DNA of 64,000 bases from Suipraeoptans intestinalis (GCF_009696485.1 NZ_VULY01000018.1:755001-819000); one strand, 5' to 3'; positions 25,956 to 34,992 are shown, counted from the first letter of the stretch. Made by a program: numbers and translations. The notes: a model not told the origin generated them from the sequence alone.

Positions 25956-26283
25956 GCTTTCTTCCCTTTCCGTCGAATTCCTTTCCCCGCTTCCCTTCTT
26001 TGTCCGTTCTATTTTTCAGGGCAGACCTATCCTTCTTCCTGTATTTCTTTGGATCTCTTTGCATTTCTTTGGATTTTCTGTACATCCAGCGTCATTATAG
26101 CAAACTCCTGCGGAGATTTCTACTTTCAAAAAGTCACAGGCTCCTCGGACTCCTCGCAAGAACCCGTTGGCACATCTGCTCTTCGCTTCCCTTAAATGTA
26201 TTCATGATCCGGTTACATTATCTGACCCGTCAACTGTTTTTCGCAACAGATCCGCTTTCTCCGTCCCTCTGTTAAAAAACACC
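25956..26283. other. Non-coding stretch between divergent HAD and ybaK genes
   Basis: About 330 bases with no reading frame that has a ribosome site or a protein-like composition. Several CT-rich tracts and near-repeats such as TTTCTTTGGAT occur twice near 26045-26075. I see no RNA gene, terminator or mobile-element remnant. Confidence 0.5.
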
Positions 26284-26312
26284 TTGAAATTCCGCTCGTT
26301 CTTTTCTACAAT
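26284..26312 (+). promoter_or_regulatory. Promoter of the ybaK-like gene
   Basis: TTGAAA (26284-26289), 17-base spacer, TACAAT (26307-26312) on the plus strand, giving a leader of about 85 bases before the ATG. Confidence 0.6.
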
Positions 26313-26405
26313 TTACCTAGGCTGTACCCACCGCCTTTTTACAGGCAGTTTTCTTCTGCAACAGACAGCCTTGATAGATTCCAGGCAAAAAGGAGACGAA
26401 CTATT

Positions 26406-26870
26406 ATGCTGAAAACAAACGTGATGCGCCTGCTAGATCAAAAGAAAATCCCTTACACTACCCATGACTACAGCGATACCGACGCCCTCAGCGGAACAGA
26501 GGTCGCCTCCATTCTTCATCAGGATCCTTTACAGGTATTTAAGACGCTGGTCGCTGTCGGCGCTTCCAAAAAATATTATGTGTTTATGATCCCTGTCTGC
26601 AAGGAGCTGCAGCTTAAAAAAGCCGCTCAGACAGCGGGAGAGAAAAAAATAGAAATGCTGAAGGCAAAGGAACTGCTGCCGCTAACCGGATATATCCATG
26701 GCGGCTGCTCTCCCATTGGTATGAAAAAGTCTTTTCCTACCTTTATCGATCAGCAGGCTCTCGCCTTTCCTACCATCATTTTCAGCGGCGGAAAGATCGG
26801 CCATCAGGTGGAATTGTCTCTTGAGTCTCTCAAACAGATCCTTCCTTTTGGCGTGGCAGATCTGACTTAG
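26406..26870 (+). CDS. ybaK: Cys-tRNA(Pro)/Cys-tRNA deacylase, YbaK/EbsC family
   Basis: 154-residue trans-editing enzyme that removes wrongly attached amino acids from tRNA, classically cysteine from tRNA-Pro. The family features are TNVMRLLDQKKIPYTTHDY at the start, QVFKTLVAVG near residue 45 with the catalytic lysine, and GYIHGGCSPIGMKKSFPTFID near residue 95. An AAAAAGGAGACG ribosome site precedes the ATG. It is a single gene on the plus strand, convergent with tRNA-Leu. Confidence 0.94.
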   Translation: MLKTNVMRLLDQKKIPYTTHDYSDTDALSGTEVASILHQDPLQVFKTLVAVGASKKYYVFMIPVCKELQLKKAAQTAGEKKIEMLKAKELLPLTGYIHGGCSPIGMKKSFPTFIDQQALAFPTIIFSGGKIGHQVELSLESLKQILPFGVADLT

Positions 26871-26926
26871 GGGAGAATTCTTTCCTGTGCCTTCTGATGT
26901 TCTTCTCTTGCTTCCGAAAGCGCAAT

Positions 26927-26974
26927 AAAAAAAAAGGATACGGCAACTGACAAATTGTATCAATTACCGTATCT
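26927..26974 (-). terminator. Terminator of tRNA-Leu
   Basis: Minus strand: arms GATACGG and CCGTATC with further partial pairing inside, followed by nine T. It starts eight bases after the tRNA 3' end, and may also stop plus-strand transcripts of the ybaK gene. Confidence 0.75.
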
Positions 26975-26981
26975 GTTCCGA

Positions 26982-27062
26982 TGCGGATGACAGGACTTGA
27001 ACCTGCACGTCATGGACACTAGATCCTAAGTCTAGCGCGTCTGCCAATTCCGCCACATCCGC
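26982..27062 (-). tRNA. tRNA-Leu (anticodon TAG)
   Basis: Class II tRNA with a 7-base acceptor stem (GCGGATG/CATCCGC), anticodon stem CTAGA/TCTAG and loop CTTAGGA giving anticodon TAG, and T-loop GTTCAAG. CCA is not encoded. It has its own promoter and terminator. Confidence 0.95.
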
Positions 27063-27103
27063 ATGCCTGTTCCAGGTCAAATGATGAAAACAGGGCACTC
27101 CCT

Positions 27104-27132
27104 ATTCTACTTTTTTTAGCGATTTTTGTCAA
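27104..27132 (-). promoter_or_regulatory. Promoter of tRNA-Leu
   Basis: Minus strand: TTGACA (27127-27132), 17 bases, TAGAAT (27104-27109), followed by GGGAG at the likely start of transcription. Confidence 0.75.
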
Positions 27133-27253
27133 TTCTTTTTCAATAAAGAAGGCTCATGAAAGCCTTTTGAAAAGCCTTTTTGTCCTATCAGCCCAAAAGG
27201 CATCCTAGGATCCCGATCACAAATCCATTTCAAACACAAAACGAACGTCAAAA

Positions 27254-27279
27254 CTGCCATCAGCTTTCGCTGATGGCAG
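27254..27279 (-). terminator. Terminator of the surface-protein gene
   Basis: Perfect 11-base stem (CTGCCATCAGC/GCTGATGGCAG) with a 4-base loop, followed on the minus strand by TTTTG. It lies about 73 bases after the stop codon. The T-run is short, so termination may be partial. Confidence 0.65.
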
Positions 27280-27351
27280 AAATTGTGTCTGTTTCTCCGG
27301 TGATCCGGCTGCCAAGGCAGTCAAGCAGGATCTTTCCCGCTTTCAGTGGTT

Positions 27352-29631
27352 CTATATTCCCTGTTCCTCTTTTCTTTTCGTGAATACCAGGATCCCTCCT
27401 GCGATCGAAAGCAGCATTGCCCCGGAATAGAGCAGAACCTTCGGAGAATCTCCCGTTTTGGGAGCCGCTGTTGATTTCTTCACGCCGGCAACCTTTCCCG
27501 GAACTTCCGGCTTGGAAGGTTTTTTTGGATCCGTCGGCTTAGAAGGTTTTTTGGGATCTGCCGGCTTGGAAGGATCTTTTGGATCTGCCGGAACATCTTT
27601 TTCCGCAAGACATTTTACTGTCAGTTGAATGGCATCTGTGGTCGGATCTGTGGAATCTTCTCCCCCGTCCAGCTGAACTCCCTTCCACTTATAATCGAAA
27701 CGGATCACATTTCCCGTCAGCTTGTGCGTTGCCTTTGCCTGGAAGACTCCTGTCACATCCCCTTTTATCGTGTAATTCTGTCCGCTCACTGCATCGTCTG
27801 CAAATGTCACACCGCCAACTTCCACTTTTAAGTGATCTTCTACTCCATCTACCGCTTCCTTGATTTCCTTAAATGTATTTACTTCTGCGGCAACCACCAT
27901 AGTAACGCTTAGTTTCTTTCCCTCTATCTTCGCATCGGAGATCTTGAACTTTCCATTGGCTCCCTTCAGCTCAATATGATCCTTTGCATTCTCCGTAAAC
28001 CGAAGTCCTTCCGGAAGCTCCATAGATGCTGTAAATGCATGATGTATATCGCTGATGGCGATATTCGTGGCAACCTGGTCTGCCTGATAGGCGTCCTCTA
28101 CCTGCTTCATTTGCGTCTTGATCGGCCTTACATTCAGAAGTCCCGTTACCTTAAACGTATCTGCTTTTTTGAATACCGGAACCTTGGTGTGCTGGGTATC
28201 CTCATTTACCAGCAGGTCTCCGTCCAGATTTCCCGTCTTCTGGATCGTCTGCTCCGTCGCTGCCGGATAATGCACGGAAATTGCGATCTCTCCCGGATTG
28301 GCTACGCTTTTTCCGCCTTCCGACTGCTTTCCGTCCCACTGTAAATTAAAATTGATCGCTTTTCCGGAAACGGTATGGGTTGCCTTTGCTTCCATCCGTC
28401 CGGTCACCAGGCCCGTTACCTCATAAGTTTTGCCGCCTTCCGCCGCTTCATTAAATTTAACTGTCCGGAAGGTGACTTTCAGCTCATCGTCCATTCGGTT
28501 GATGGCATCCCGAAGCTTATCATAGCTGGTTATGCTTTCGGCTCCCGCCAGCTTGAGGGTGACTACCGCCACCCTGTCAGCATTCTCCAGCGTAGTCTGT
28601 CCGACCTCAAACACCCCGTTCGCGCCGGAAAGCGTCGCCTCTGTTTTTGTGAAGCTTAACTCGTATGGCAACATCAAGCTGGCTGTAAAGGTACTCTCCA
28701 GATTTTCCAATTTGATATTTGAGGCTTCTGCACCTGCGTAGGTATTTTCGATCTTTGCCATCTGTTCTTTGATGGCTTTTACGTCCAGTGTCCCCACAAA
28801 ATCCATTTCTTCCGTCTTCTGCTTCGTGACTGCCGTATTTCCCGTATCATCCCCAAGCTTCAGATCCGCGTCCAGATCCAGCTGCTGCTTTACATCCTCG
28901 TTGCTTGGCTGTCCAAAGCAGTTGGCCGCTGAAAATCCCGGCGCCAAAGGCTGCGAGCTGACATCTGTTCCATAAACCACCTTTGAAAACGCCCAAGGAA
29001 AGCTTCCTGATGCATGCGTCTCAAACTCTCCCTTAGCCGTGACAGTCTGCTTCTCAAATTCCTTTGCTTCGTCCAGACTCCCCGCTGTAACGGTATAGGG
29101 AATAGTGATATCGATCGTCTTGTCTGAGGCTCCTCCCCCATCCTTGAGGTAATATTCGTAGATGCCCGGCCAGTTTACATCCTTCAACGGAAATTTGAAG
29201 GTCACCGACTGTCCGCTGACATTATGCGAAAATGCAGCGGTATTAAACATGGATGTGGCGTTGGTCTTCTGAATGGCAGCGCTGTCAATGACGGCGCCTG
29301 CCGGAAAGGTTACCGTGTATTCCACATAGGCAATCGTGTTGGCTCCATCCTTTCCGTGCGGATAGAATCCGTTAACTGCCGCCAGTCTCATTTGGGTTTC
29401 AATCCCCTGCATCACCTTTCCCATAGGAATGGAGGCCTTCCAGCTTCCATTGAATGTGGCGGTATTCTGAGCGGCTCCACAGCTTGCCGTCCCGCTCGTC
29501 TGAGTGTACTGTGCCACCTGTAGTTCATCCGCCGCCTGGACGACCACCGCTTTTGGCAACAGCATCCCCAATGCCACTGCCATTGCTGTCAGAAAAGCGA
29601 ATCCCCTGTTTCTTTTCTTGCAATTTTTCAT
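27352..29631 (-). CDS. Cell-wall-anchored surface protein with internal duplication (sortase substrate)
   Basis: 759-residue secreted protein of unknown ligand. Residues 1-33 are a signal peptide (FAFLTAMAVALGMLLPKAVVVQAA). Residues 34-250 form a unique beta-rich domain. Residues about 256-458 and 468-680 are two related units, each with FTASL/MxLP, a SGANG or KGANG strand and a KATHT/KL.G ending. A proline/lysine stalk (KPADPKKPSKPTDPKKPSKP) leads to the sorting signal: APKTGD, a hydrophobic helix (VLLYSGAMLLSIAGGILVF) and the KRKEEQ tail. It should be covalently linked to peptidoglycan on the cell surface, possibly in adhesion. It is a single-gene unit with promoter and terminator. Confidence 0.88.
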   Translation of the reverse strand: MKNCKKRNRGFAFLTAMAVALGMLLPKAVVVQAADELQVAQYTQTSGTASCGAAQNTATFNGSWKASIPMGKVMQGIETQMRLAAVNGFYPHGKDGANTIAYVEYTVTFPAGAVIDSAAIQKTNATSMFNTAAFSHNVSGQSVTFKFPLKDVNWPGIYEYYLKDGGGASDKTIDITIPYTVTAGSLDEAKEFEKQTVTAKGEFETHASGSFPWAFSKVVYGTDVSSQPLAPGFSAANCFGQPSNEDVKQQLDLDADLKLGDDTGNTAVTKQKTEEMDFVGTLDVKAIKEQMAKIENTYAGAEASNIKLENLESTFTASLMLPYELSFTKTEATLSGANGVFEVGQTTLENADRVAVVTLKLAGAESITSYDKLRDAINRMDDELKVTFRTVKFNEAAEGGKTYEVTGLVTGRMEAKATHTVSGKAINFNLQWDGKQSEGGKSVANPGEIAISVHYPAATEQTIQKTGNLDGDLLVNEDTQHTKVPVFKKADTFKVTGLLNVRPIKTQMKQVEDAYQADQVATNIAISDIHHAFTASMELPEGLRFTENAKDHIELKGANGKFKISDAKIEGKKLSVTMVVAAEVNTFKEIKEAVDGVEDHLKVEVGGVTFADDAVSGQNYTIKGDVTGVFQAKATHKLTGNVIRFDYKWKGVQLDGGEDSTDPTTDAIQLTVKCLAEKDVPADPKDPSKPADPKKPSKPTDPKKPSKPEVPGKVAGVKKSTAAPKTGDSPKVLLYSGAMLLSIAGGILVFTKRKEEQGI

Positions 29632-29683
29632 TTCTTTTCCTCTCTTGACTTTGAATCCTAGCTCCTATATATGAATCATTCCT

Positions 29684-29712
29684 ATACTACTCCGAAACCT
29701 TCGGCAATGCAA
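29684..29712 (-). promoter_or_regulatory. Promoter of the surface-protein gene, with a small palindrome in the spacer
   Basis: Minus strand: TTGCAT (29707-29712), 17 bases, TAGTAT (29684-29689). The spacer contains CCGAAGGTTTCGG, a 5-base inverted repeat that could be an operator. Confidence 0.5.
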
Positions 29713-29766
29713 GCGCCTTTCTTCCGCGTTCTTCGTCTCCCCTGACGAATTCCTCTTCCGCCGGCA

Positions 29767-30762
29767 CTAATACCTGTCATATTTGCAGCTGTATCGCTCC
29801 CTCGATCTGGCCAGATGCAGCCGCATGCCTTCTCTTGCCCCGTCCCCGTCGTGGATCAGGATCGATCCATAAATTTTCTGGTGCTCTTCGTAAATTTCCT
29901 GAATCTGCTCCTCGTACACCATGCCCGTTCCACTGATGTGACGCATCAGATTGCTGATGGTCTGGATCATGGTGTAGATCACATCATTCCCGGAGCATCT
30001 TGCGATGCAGATATGGAAATCCAGATCCCCCTGCAGAAATTCTCCATGATTTCCTTCCAGCAATGCCCTTTGCATACTATGGCAGATGGAAGACAGATGG
30101 TGAAGCTCATCCACATCCTCGCAAAAAGCCGCAAGCTCTGCCGCCTTCGTTTCCAGGCTGTTGCGAACCACAATAATGTCTTCGATCTGGCTCCGGTTCA
30201 GAAACAGAGACCAGGACAGAGGGATCCGGAAAAAATCCGCCTCATCGCTGCTGATGTAGGTTCCCTGTCCCGGCCGGATGTCTACCATCCCAAGAACCTC
30301 CAGCACCTTCATGGCTTCCCGGATCGCCGAGCGCCCTACATTCAGCAGGACCGCCAGCTCTCTGTCCGCCTCGATCTTATCTCCCTTTTGCAGTGTGCCG
30401 TTCATCATCTGCTGCGCAAAATGCATGGTCAGCTGGTTGATCAGATGGTTGATCCCAGTTTTTTTGCCTCCCTGCCCCGGAATCTGCAGTCTGTCTTTTT
30501 TCTTCGGAAAGAGGGAAGCGATCTGCTCCGCAAATTCCTGTGTGTCCAGAGCAAAGAGCATCGGATCTATCGACACCTTGTCCGCTATCTTCAACACCAC
30601 ATCATTCAGTCTTACTCCGCCTTTCACTTCCAGATTGGAGAGAGTCGCAATACTGATGGGTCTTTCTTCCTCGTCCAGGAAGTGATGGATCAATTCTTTT
30701 TGTGTCAGTCCCAGATGTCTCCTGAAAATTCTGAGATTTTCATGTTTGTATAATGAACTCAA
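29767..30762 (-). CDS. XRE-GntR-FCD fusion transcriptional regulator
   Basis: About 331 residues with three parts. An XRE-type helix-turn-helix (LRIFRRHLGLTQKELIHHF ... ISIATLSNLEVKGGV) occupies residues 5-75. A GntR winged helix (GDKIEADRELAVLLNVGRSAIREAMKVLEVLGMVDIRPGQGTYIS) lies at about 110-170, and a FadR-type FCD effector domain (IIVVRNSLETKAAELAAF ... DLDFHICIARCSGNDVI) follows. Ordinary FadR-type GntR proteins are about 230 residues and lack the N-terminal XRE domain. A TTG at 30760-30762 is preferred because GGGAGG stands 7 bases before it; an ATG six codons earlier has no ribosome site. It follows an allantoate-hydrolase gene by under 60 bases, so it may control the ureide locus. 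Confidence 0.88.
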   Translation of the reverse strand: MSSLYKHENLRIFRRHLGLTQKELIHHFLDEEERPISIATLSNLEVKGGVRLNDVVLKIADKVSIDPMLFALDTQEFAEQIASLFPKKKDRLQIPGQGGKKTGINHLINQLTMHFAQQMMNGTLQKGDKIEADRELAVLLNVGRSAIREAMKVLEVLGMVDIRPGQGTYISSDEADFFRIPLSWSLFLNRSQIEDIIVVRNSLETKAAELAAFCEDVDELHHLSSICHSMQRALLEGNHGEFLQGDLDFHICIARCSGNDVIYTMIQTISNLMRHISGTGMVYEEQIQEIYEEHQKIYGSILIHDGDGAREGMRLHLARSRERYSCKYDRY

Positions 30763-30819
30763 AGCTCGTCCTCCCACCATTCCGATTCTTCCGCACCCCC
30801 AGCAGCTTTCTATCCTATT

Positions 30820-32064
30820 TTACTCACTTAACAGCTGCATTGCAAGCTCTGTTATGATGACGGTTGCCTTTGCAAACTCGCTGTACTTTGTAAATTCGAC
30901 CGGACAATGGCTTCTCCCGTCTCTGCTGGGCACAAACAGCATCGCAGTTGGAATGACCTGCCCGATCTCAAGGGAATCATGTCCTGCTCCGCTGGGAAGA
31001 TATTTATAGCTGTACCCATGCTTTTTGCAGCCTTCTTCCATTCTGCTTAACATTTCTTTTGAAAGAAATACCGGTGTGATTTCAAGTTTTGCATTGATTT
31101 CATAGCTTCCGCCCATCGCCTTGACTTCCCGTTCCAGGGCCGCCCGGATCCTGTTTGCAATATCATTGATATTGTCGTTATTCATGGAACGGATATCTAC
31201 CGTAAACTCCACCCGCTCCGCAACAATGTTCATTCCTCCCGGTATGGTACGGATATAACCTGTAGTAGCCACCGTTCCATCCGCTTTTTCTCTCGCCCAA
31301 TCCGGAATCTTGGAAATCACTTTAGTGGCTGCGTCTACCGCGTCCATACGCATATCCATCGGCGTCGTTCCTGCATGGTCCGCCCTTCCGTGTACCGTTA
31401 CCTGATACCTCTGGATCCCCACGATTCCTTCTACCAGACCAATCTCAACATTTTCCGTATCCAGAACAGGGCCCTGCTCAATATGCAGCTCCAAAAACTG
31501 TCCGATGGAGCCCTCCGCCCATGCGGCTTCCCGGATCTTTTCCGGAACCAGTCCATATTCTACCATGGCGTCATAAATCGAGACGCCGTCCTTGTCTTTA
31601 AAGCTTTTGCAATACTCCACGTCACGGTCGCCCAGCATGGCTCCCGATCCAAAGTATCCCGTTCCAAAACGCATTCCTTCCTCGTCGCAGAAGCCGACTA
31701 CCACAAAGTTCCGGTCCTGCATGATTCCGCTGTCTCTTAGCTGTCTTGCCACCTCGATCCCACACACGACTCCTGCGATCCCGTCAAAATCTCCTCCGTT
31801 GATCACAGAGTCATAATGGGAGCCCATCATGACACAGGGAGCTTCGGGATTTTTCCCCTCCAGGACCCCGATCACGTTGCCGGCAGCGTCTTCTCGTACC
31901 TGCATTCCTGCCTCTTTCATGATCGTTGTCAGGTAATTCACGGCATCTCTTGCTTCTTTCGTGAAAGGAAGCCGTGTACACCCCTCTCCCGGCGTAGCCG
32001 TATACTGTTTTAAATGCTCTAAATTTGTCGCGATCCTTCCAATGATTCCATCAATCTCCATCAT
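30820..32064 (-). CDS. allC: Allantoate amidohydrolase / N-carbamoyl-L-amino acid hydrolase, copy 1
   Basis: M20-family metal-dependent amidohydrolase of 414 residues. The dinuclear metal site is visible in GSHYDSVINGGDFDG near residue 80, FCDEEGMRFGTG near residue 125 and HIEQGPVLD near residue 190, with the closing histidine in SRDGRSHCPVEFT. In this locus it should convert allantoate to ureidoglycine, releasing ammonia and CO2. It is the last enzyme gene of the run allE-allD-allFG-arcC-lctP. The start at 32062-32064 follows GGGAG; a second ATG directly follows it. Hydrolysis of another N-carbamoyl amino acid is possible. Confidence 0.9.
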   Translation of the reverse strand: MMEIDGIIGRIATNLEHLKQYTATPGEGCTRLPFTKEARDAVNYLTTIMKEAGMQVREDAAGNVIGVLEGKNPEAPCVMMGSHYDSVINGGDFDGIAGVVCGIEVARQLRDSGIMQDRNFVVVGFCDEEGMRFGTGYFGSGAMLGDRDVEYCKSFKDKDGVSIYDAMVEYGLVPEKIREAAWAEGSIGQFLELHIEQGPVLDTENVEIGLVEGIVGIQRYQVTVHGRADHAGTTPMDMRMDAVDAATKVISKIPDWAREKADGTVATTGYIRTIPGGMNIVAERVEFTVDIRSMNNDNINDIANRIRAALEREVKAMGGSYEINAKLEITPVFLSKEMLSRMEEGCKKHGYSYKYLPSGAGHDSLEIGQVIPTAMLFVPSRDGRSHCPVEFTKYSEFAKATVIITELAMQLLSE

Positions 32065-32120
32065 GCGTTCTTTTCTCCCTTTCAAACGAACCATGCCTTC
32101 GGTTCTTTCTTCTGTTTCCC

Positions 32121-32318
32121 TTATTTTTTCCGTTCTATGATAAATACCCTGATGGGCGAATAGAGCATGGCTGCAATGACCATCAGGAATCCAACGGTAC
32201 ACAACACGTCGTTTGACAGGCCAAGTCCTGCCATGATGATTCCAAACGCCAGCATCATAATCAGAAATACAAGCGTCAGACCGCCCGCCTTCGTCTTAAA
32301 GAAACTTTGATTTTCCAT
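32121..32318 (-). CDS. Small two-helix membrane protein beside the LctP permease
   Basis: 65 residues, almost entirely two hydrophobic helices (LTLVFLIMMLAFGIIMAGL and VLCTVGFLMVIAAMLYSPI) with a basic end (IERKK). It starts 24 bases after the permease and has a good AGGCAGGAAAA ribosome site. No family is recognised. Its fixed position suggests an accessory subunit of the transporter or a helper for its insertion. Confidence 0.75.
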   Translation of the reverse strand: MENQSFFKTKAGGLTLVFLIMMLAFGIIMAGLGLSNDVLCTVGFLMVIAAMLYSPIRVFIIERKK

Positions 32319-32342
32319 TTTCCTGCCTCCATTCCTTTGTGT

Positions 32343-33953
32343 TTAAATGACAGTTGCCGCATACAAAATGATTCCGATCACAATGGTGGCAGGCACTGTG
32401 ATCACAATGATCTTCTTTAGCACCTGTCCTTCGCTTCCCAGAATATTGGCGGTTGTTGTTCCCAGAATAATCTTACTGGGACTGACGGCGCTTCCGATCG
32501 CTCCACCGGCAGACTGAGCCCCCAGTACAGCCGGGGCGTTGACGTCCAGCAGCTTTGCCGTCTGTACCTGAAAATCTCCAAACAGGATATTGGAGCTGAC
32601 ATTACTGCCTGTCATAAAGGTTCCCAGCAGTCCCACGAAGGGAGCCAGCACGATATAGATCCTTCCCAGTACCCTTGAGATCCCGTTGGCAAGAACCACT
32701 GTCTGTCCTGTTCCGCTCATGATCTTGGACATAATAACAAGGCCGATGACTGCGATCCCCGACGGCATCGTCATGGCGACAGACTTCCCGAAGATCCGCT
32801 TTACGCCGCCTTCTTTGATCCAGCCCTTCTGTCTGTAGTAGAAAAGGCCGATCAGGGAAGCCAGGAGCAAAAACATACTGGCATGCGTAAATGGCTGGAA
32901 TGGAGAAAAGCTCTCGTACGCTTTGTTCACAAATCCATATCCGGTAGTCGTCTCCGGGAACGGGCAGCCAAATTCCACCTGTTGCAGCAGGTTATGCACC
33001 GGCTTTATCAGCAGTACGGCCAGCGTCATTGCCGATAAGAGAATGTAGGGGACGAACGCCTGCAAAAGCGTCATATCCGTCTCTTCCTTCTCGGAGGACC
33101 GTCCTGTAAATTCCCGGTTCATCAGATCGCTGTCTTCCATCATCCATTCCTCTTTGTACCGTTTCATTTTTCCCAAAAGCAATACTACCACCAGTGAAAT
33201 ACAGGAAGGAATAAAGCAGGACAGTGTCGTGTTGACCTGCGTCAGAAGAAGCTCTCCGCCTCCCTGGATCAGAGACAGCAGGACCACTGCCGGAAATCCT
33301 TTTTTGACGGCTTTTCCTTTTCCGTAGAACCAGCAGATGGCAAATCCGGTAATCGCGTTCCAGAACCAGAGGAAGCCTGCCGTCCAAAGAGCCGTCACCA
33401 GGTATTCCCTGCTTCCTGCCGCCAGATTTGCCGACATAGCAAGGGCGTCCCACGCCGCCGCCAGTGTTCCGAAGGTATTTCCCCATGCCTGTCCTAACAA
33501 AGGAAGAATCACGGCCCATTTCGGCTTCATCCCGATCCCGATCAGCAAAGGAGCTCCCACTGCAACCGGAACACCGAATCCGGTAATTCCCTGCAGGAAG
33601 CTTTCAAAAATCCATCCCATTGCGAGCACCAGCAAAAGCTCATTGGGAAGAAGCTTCCGCATTCCGCTTTTGATCACCGAAAAAGCGCTGGCTTCTTCTC
33701 CTACCTGATACATCAAAATGGCGGTCCACACGATTACCAGAATGGTGAGGGCGCTCCAGATCCCTTTTGCACTCTCCGCCGCCAGAAGCCTGATATCCGC
33801 CTTGTAAAATACCATGCCCGCAACGATCGTGATCAGAAGTCCTATGGGCGCGGCTTCAGTCGCTCCCCACTGGTATTTGATCATCAGCACCAATAAGACC
33901 ACGATGGGAAGAAATGCCATGATCCACATAAATAAGTTTGTTGGTATATTCAT
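32343..33953 (-). CDS. LctP-family (lactate/glycolate permease) transporter in the ureide locus
   Basis: 536-residue polytopic permease of the LctP family with about 13 membrane segments. The hallmark ESFLQGITGFGVPVAVGAPLLIG lies near residue 115, with an LLGQAWGNTFGTLAAAWDALA segment following and a C-terminal GAIGSAVSPSKIILGT motif. Known members move lactate or glycolate with protons. Placed between carbamate kinase and allantoate hydrolase, it more likely carries a small carboxylate of this pathway. Oxamate, the predicted waste product and a close analogue of pyruvate and lactate, is the best candidate (inference). Confidence 0.88.
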   Translation of the reverse strand: MNIPTNLFMWIMAFLPIVVLLVLMIKYQWGATEAAPIGLLITIVAGMVFYKADIRLLAAESAKGIWSALTILVIVWTAILMYQVGEEASAFSVIKSGMRKLLPNELLLVLAMGWIFESFLQGITGFGVPVAVGAPLLIGIGMKPKWAVILPLLGQAWGNTFGTLAAAWDALAMSANLAAGSREYLVTALWTAGFLWFWNAITGFAICWFYGKGKAVKKGFPAVVLLSLIQGGGELLLTQVNTTLSCFIPSCISLVVVLLLGKMKRYKEEWMMEDSDLMNREFTGRSSEKEETDMTLLQAFVPYILLSAMTLAVLLIKPVHNLLQQVEFGCPFPETTTGYGFVNKAYESFSPFQPFTHASMFLLLASLIGLFYYRQKGWIKEGGVKRIFGKSVAMTMPSGIAVIGLVIMSKIMSGTGQTVVLANGISRVLGRIYIVLAPFVGLLGTFMTGSNVSSNILFGDFQVQTAKLLDVNAPAVLGAQSAGGAIGSAVSPSKIILGTTTANILGSEGQVLKKIIVITVPATIVIGIILYAATVI

Positions 33954-34047
33954 AGTTATCTCCTACTTGCTGTTTCTGTAAATTTGTCCGAAAGCCATAC
34001 CCCTCAGCCCCGGAAGGAGCTGCAGAATATGGCCTTTCTCCGGACTC

Positions 34048-34992
34048 TTAAGAATGTATCACAGTACCTGTTTTGCCCGCGATCCCATCCGATGCTTTAT
34101 CCAGCAGCGTGATCAGCGTCCGGCGCCCCGGAGCAGATCTGGCAAAGCGGATCGCCGCCTCTACCTTGGGAAGCATGGAGCCTTTTGCAAACTGCTCCTG
34201 TGCAATGTACTCTTCTGCCTGTTCTACCGTAATATCCGAAAGCCATTTCTGATCTTCTTTTCCCCAGTTGATGGCCACCTTTTCTACCGCAGTCAGGATG
34301 ACCAGGTAATCCGCGCCGATCTTCGCCGCCAGAAGGCTGCTGGCATTGTCCTTATCTATCACTGCGTTGGTTCCTACCAGTCTTCCGTCTTCATCACTTA
34401 CAACGGGAATCCCACCGCCGCCGCAGGTGATCACGATGTGCCCTGCGTTTACCAGTGTTTTGATAGTTTCCAGCTCACGGATCCGCATGGGCATGGGAGA
34501 GGCTACCACCACACGGTACCCTCTGCCGGCATCCTCCATGCACGCCACTCCATTGGCTTCATTTTTTTCCGCCTCTTCCTTCGTCAAAAACCTTCCGATG
34601 GGCTTTGTGGGGTTCTGAAAGGCTTCGTCCTTCGGATCCACTTCCACCTGCGTCAGGATGGTGGATACCTTTCCGTCGATCTTCCGGTTGTGCAGTTCGT
34701 ACTTGATGGCATTTTGCAGATCGATGCCAATATACCCCTGGCTCATGGCCACAGAGGTGGGAAGCGGGATCTGCTTATCCGTCTCTCCCGCCACCACCAG
34801 ATTGTCCATTGCATTCTGGATCATGCCTACCTGCGGCCCGTTTCCATGGGTGACGATGATGTCCAGTCCCTGCTCCGCAAGATCCACGATCACCTTTGCC
34901 GTTTTTGCAACTGCTTTCTTTTGCTCTTCGATATCTTTTCCCAGGGCATTTCCGCCAAGAGCAATGACCACTTTCTTTTTCTCCATAGCCAT
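34048..34992 (-). CDS. arcC: Carbamate kinase
   Basis: Transfers phosphate from carbamoyl phosphate to ADP, giving ATP plus carbamate. 314 residues, the standard length, with VIALGGNALG at the start, THGNGPQVGMIQNA near residue 50, CGGGGIPVV near residue 205 and the KVEAAIRFARS ending. It lies 18 bases after the AllF-AllG fusion and would capture the energy of oxalurate phosphorolysis, the only ATP-yielding step of anaerobic allantoin use. Confidence 0.95.
   Translation of the reverse strand: MAMEKKKVVIALGGNALGKDIEEQKKAVAKTAKVIVDLAEQGLDIIVTHGNGPQVGMIQNAMDNLVVAGETDKQIPLPTSVAMSQGYIGIDLQNAIKYELHNRKIDGKVSTILTQVEVDPKDEAFQNPTKPIGRFLTKEEAEKNEANGVACMEDAGRGYRVVVASPMPMRIRELETIKTLVNAGHIVITCGGGGIPVVSDEDGRLVGTNAVIDKDNASSLLAAKIGADYLVILTAVEKVAINWGKEDQKWLSDITVEQAEEYIAQEQFAKGSMLPKVEAAIRFARSAPGRRTLITLLDKASDGIAGKTGTVIHS

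Noticed and set aside
26000-26275. 91-codon plus-strand frame between the HAD and ybaK genes
   Set aside because: No ribosome site; Leu/Phe/Ser/Arg-rich translation typical of CT-rich non-coding DNA.
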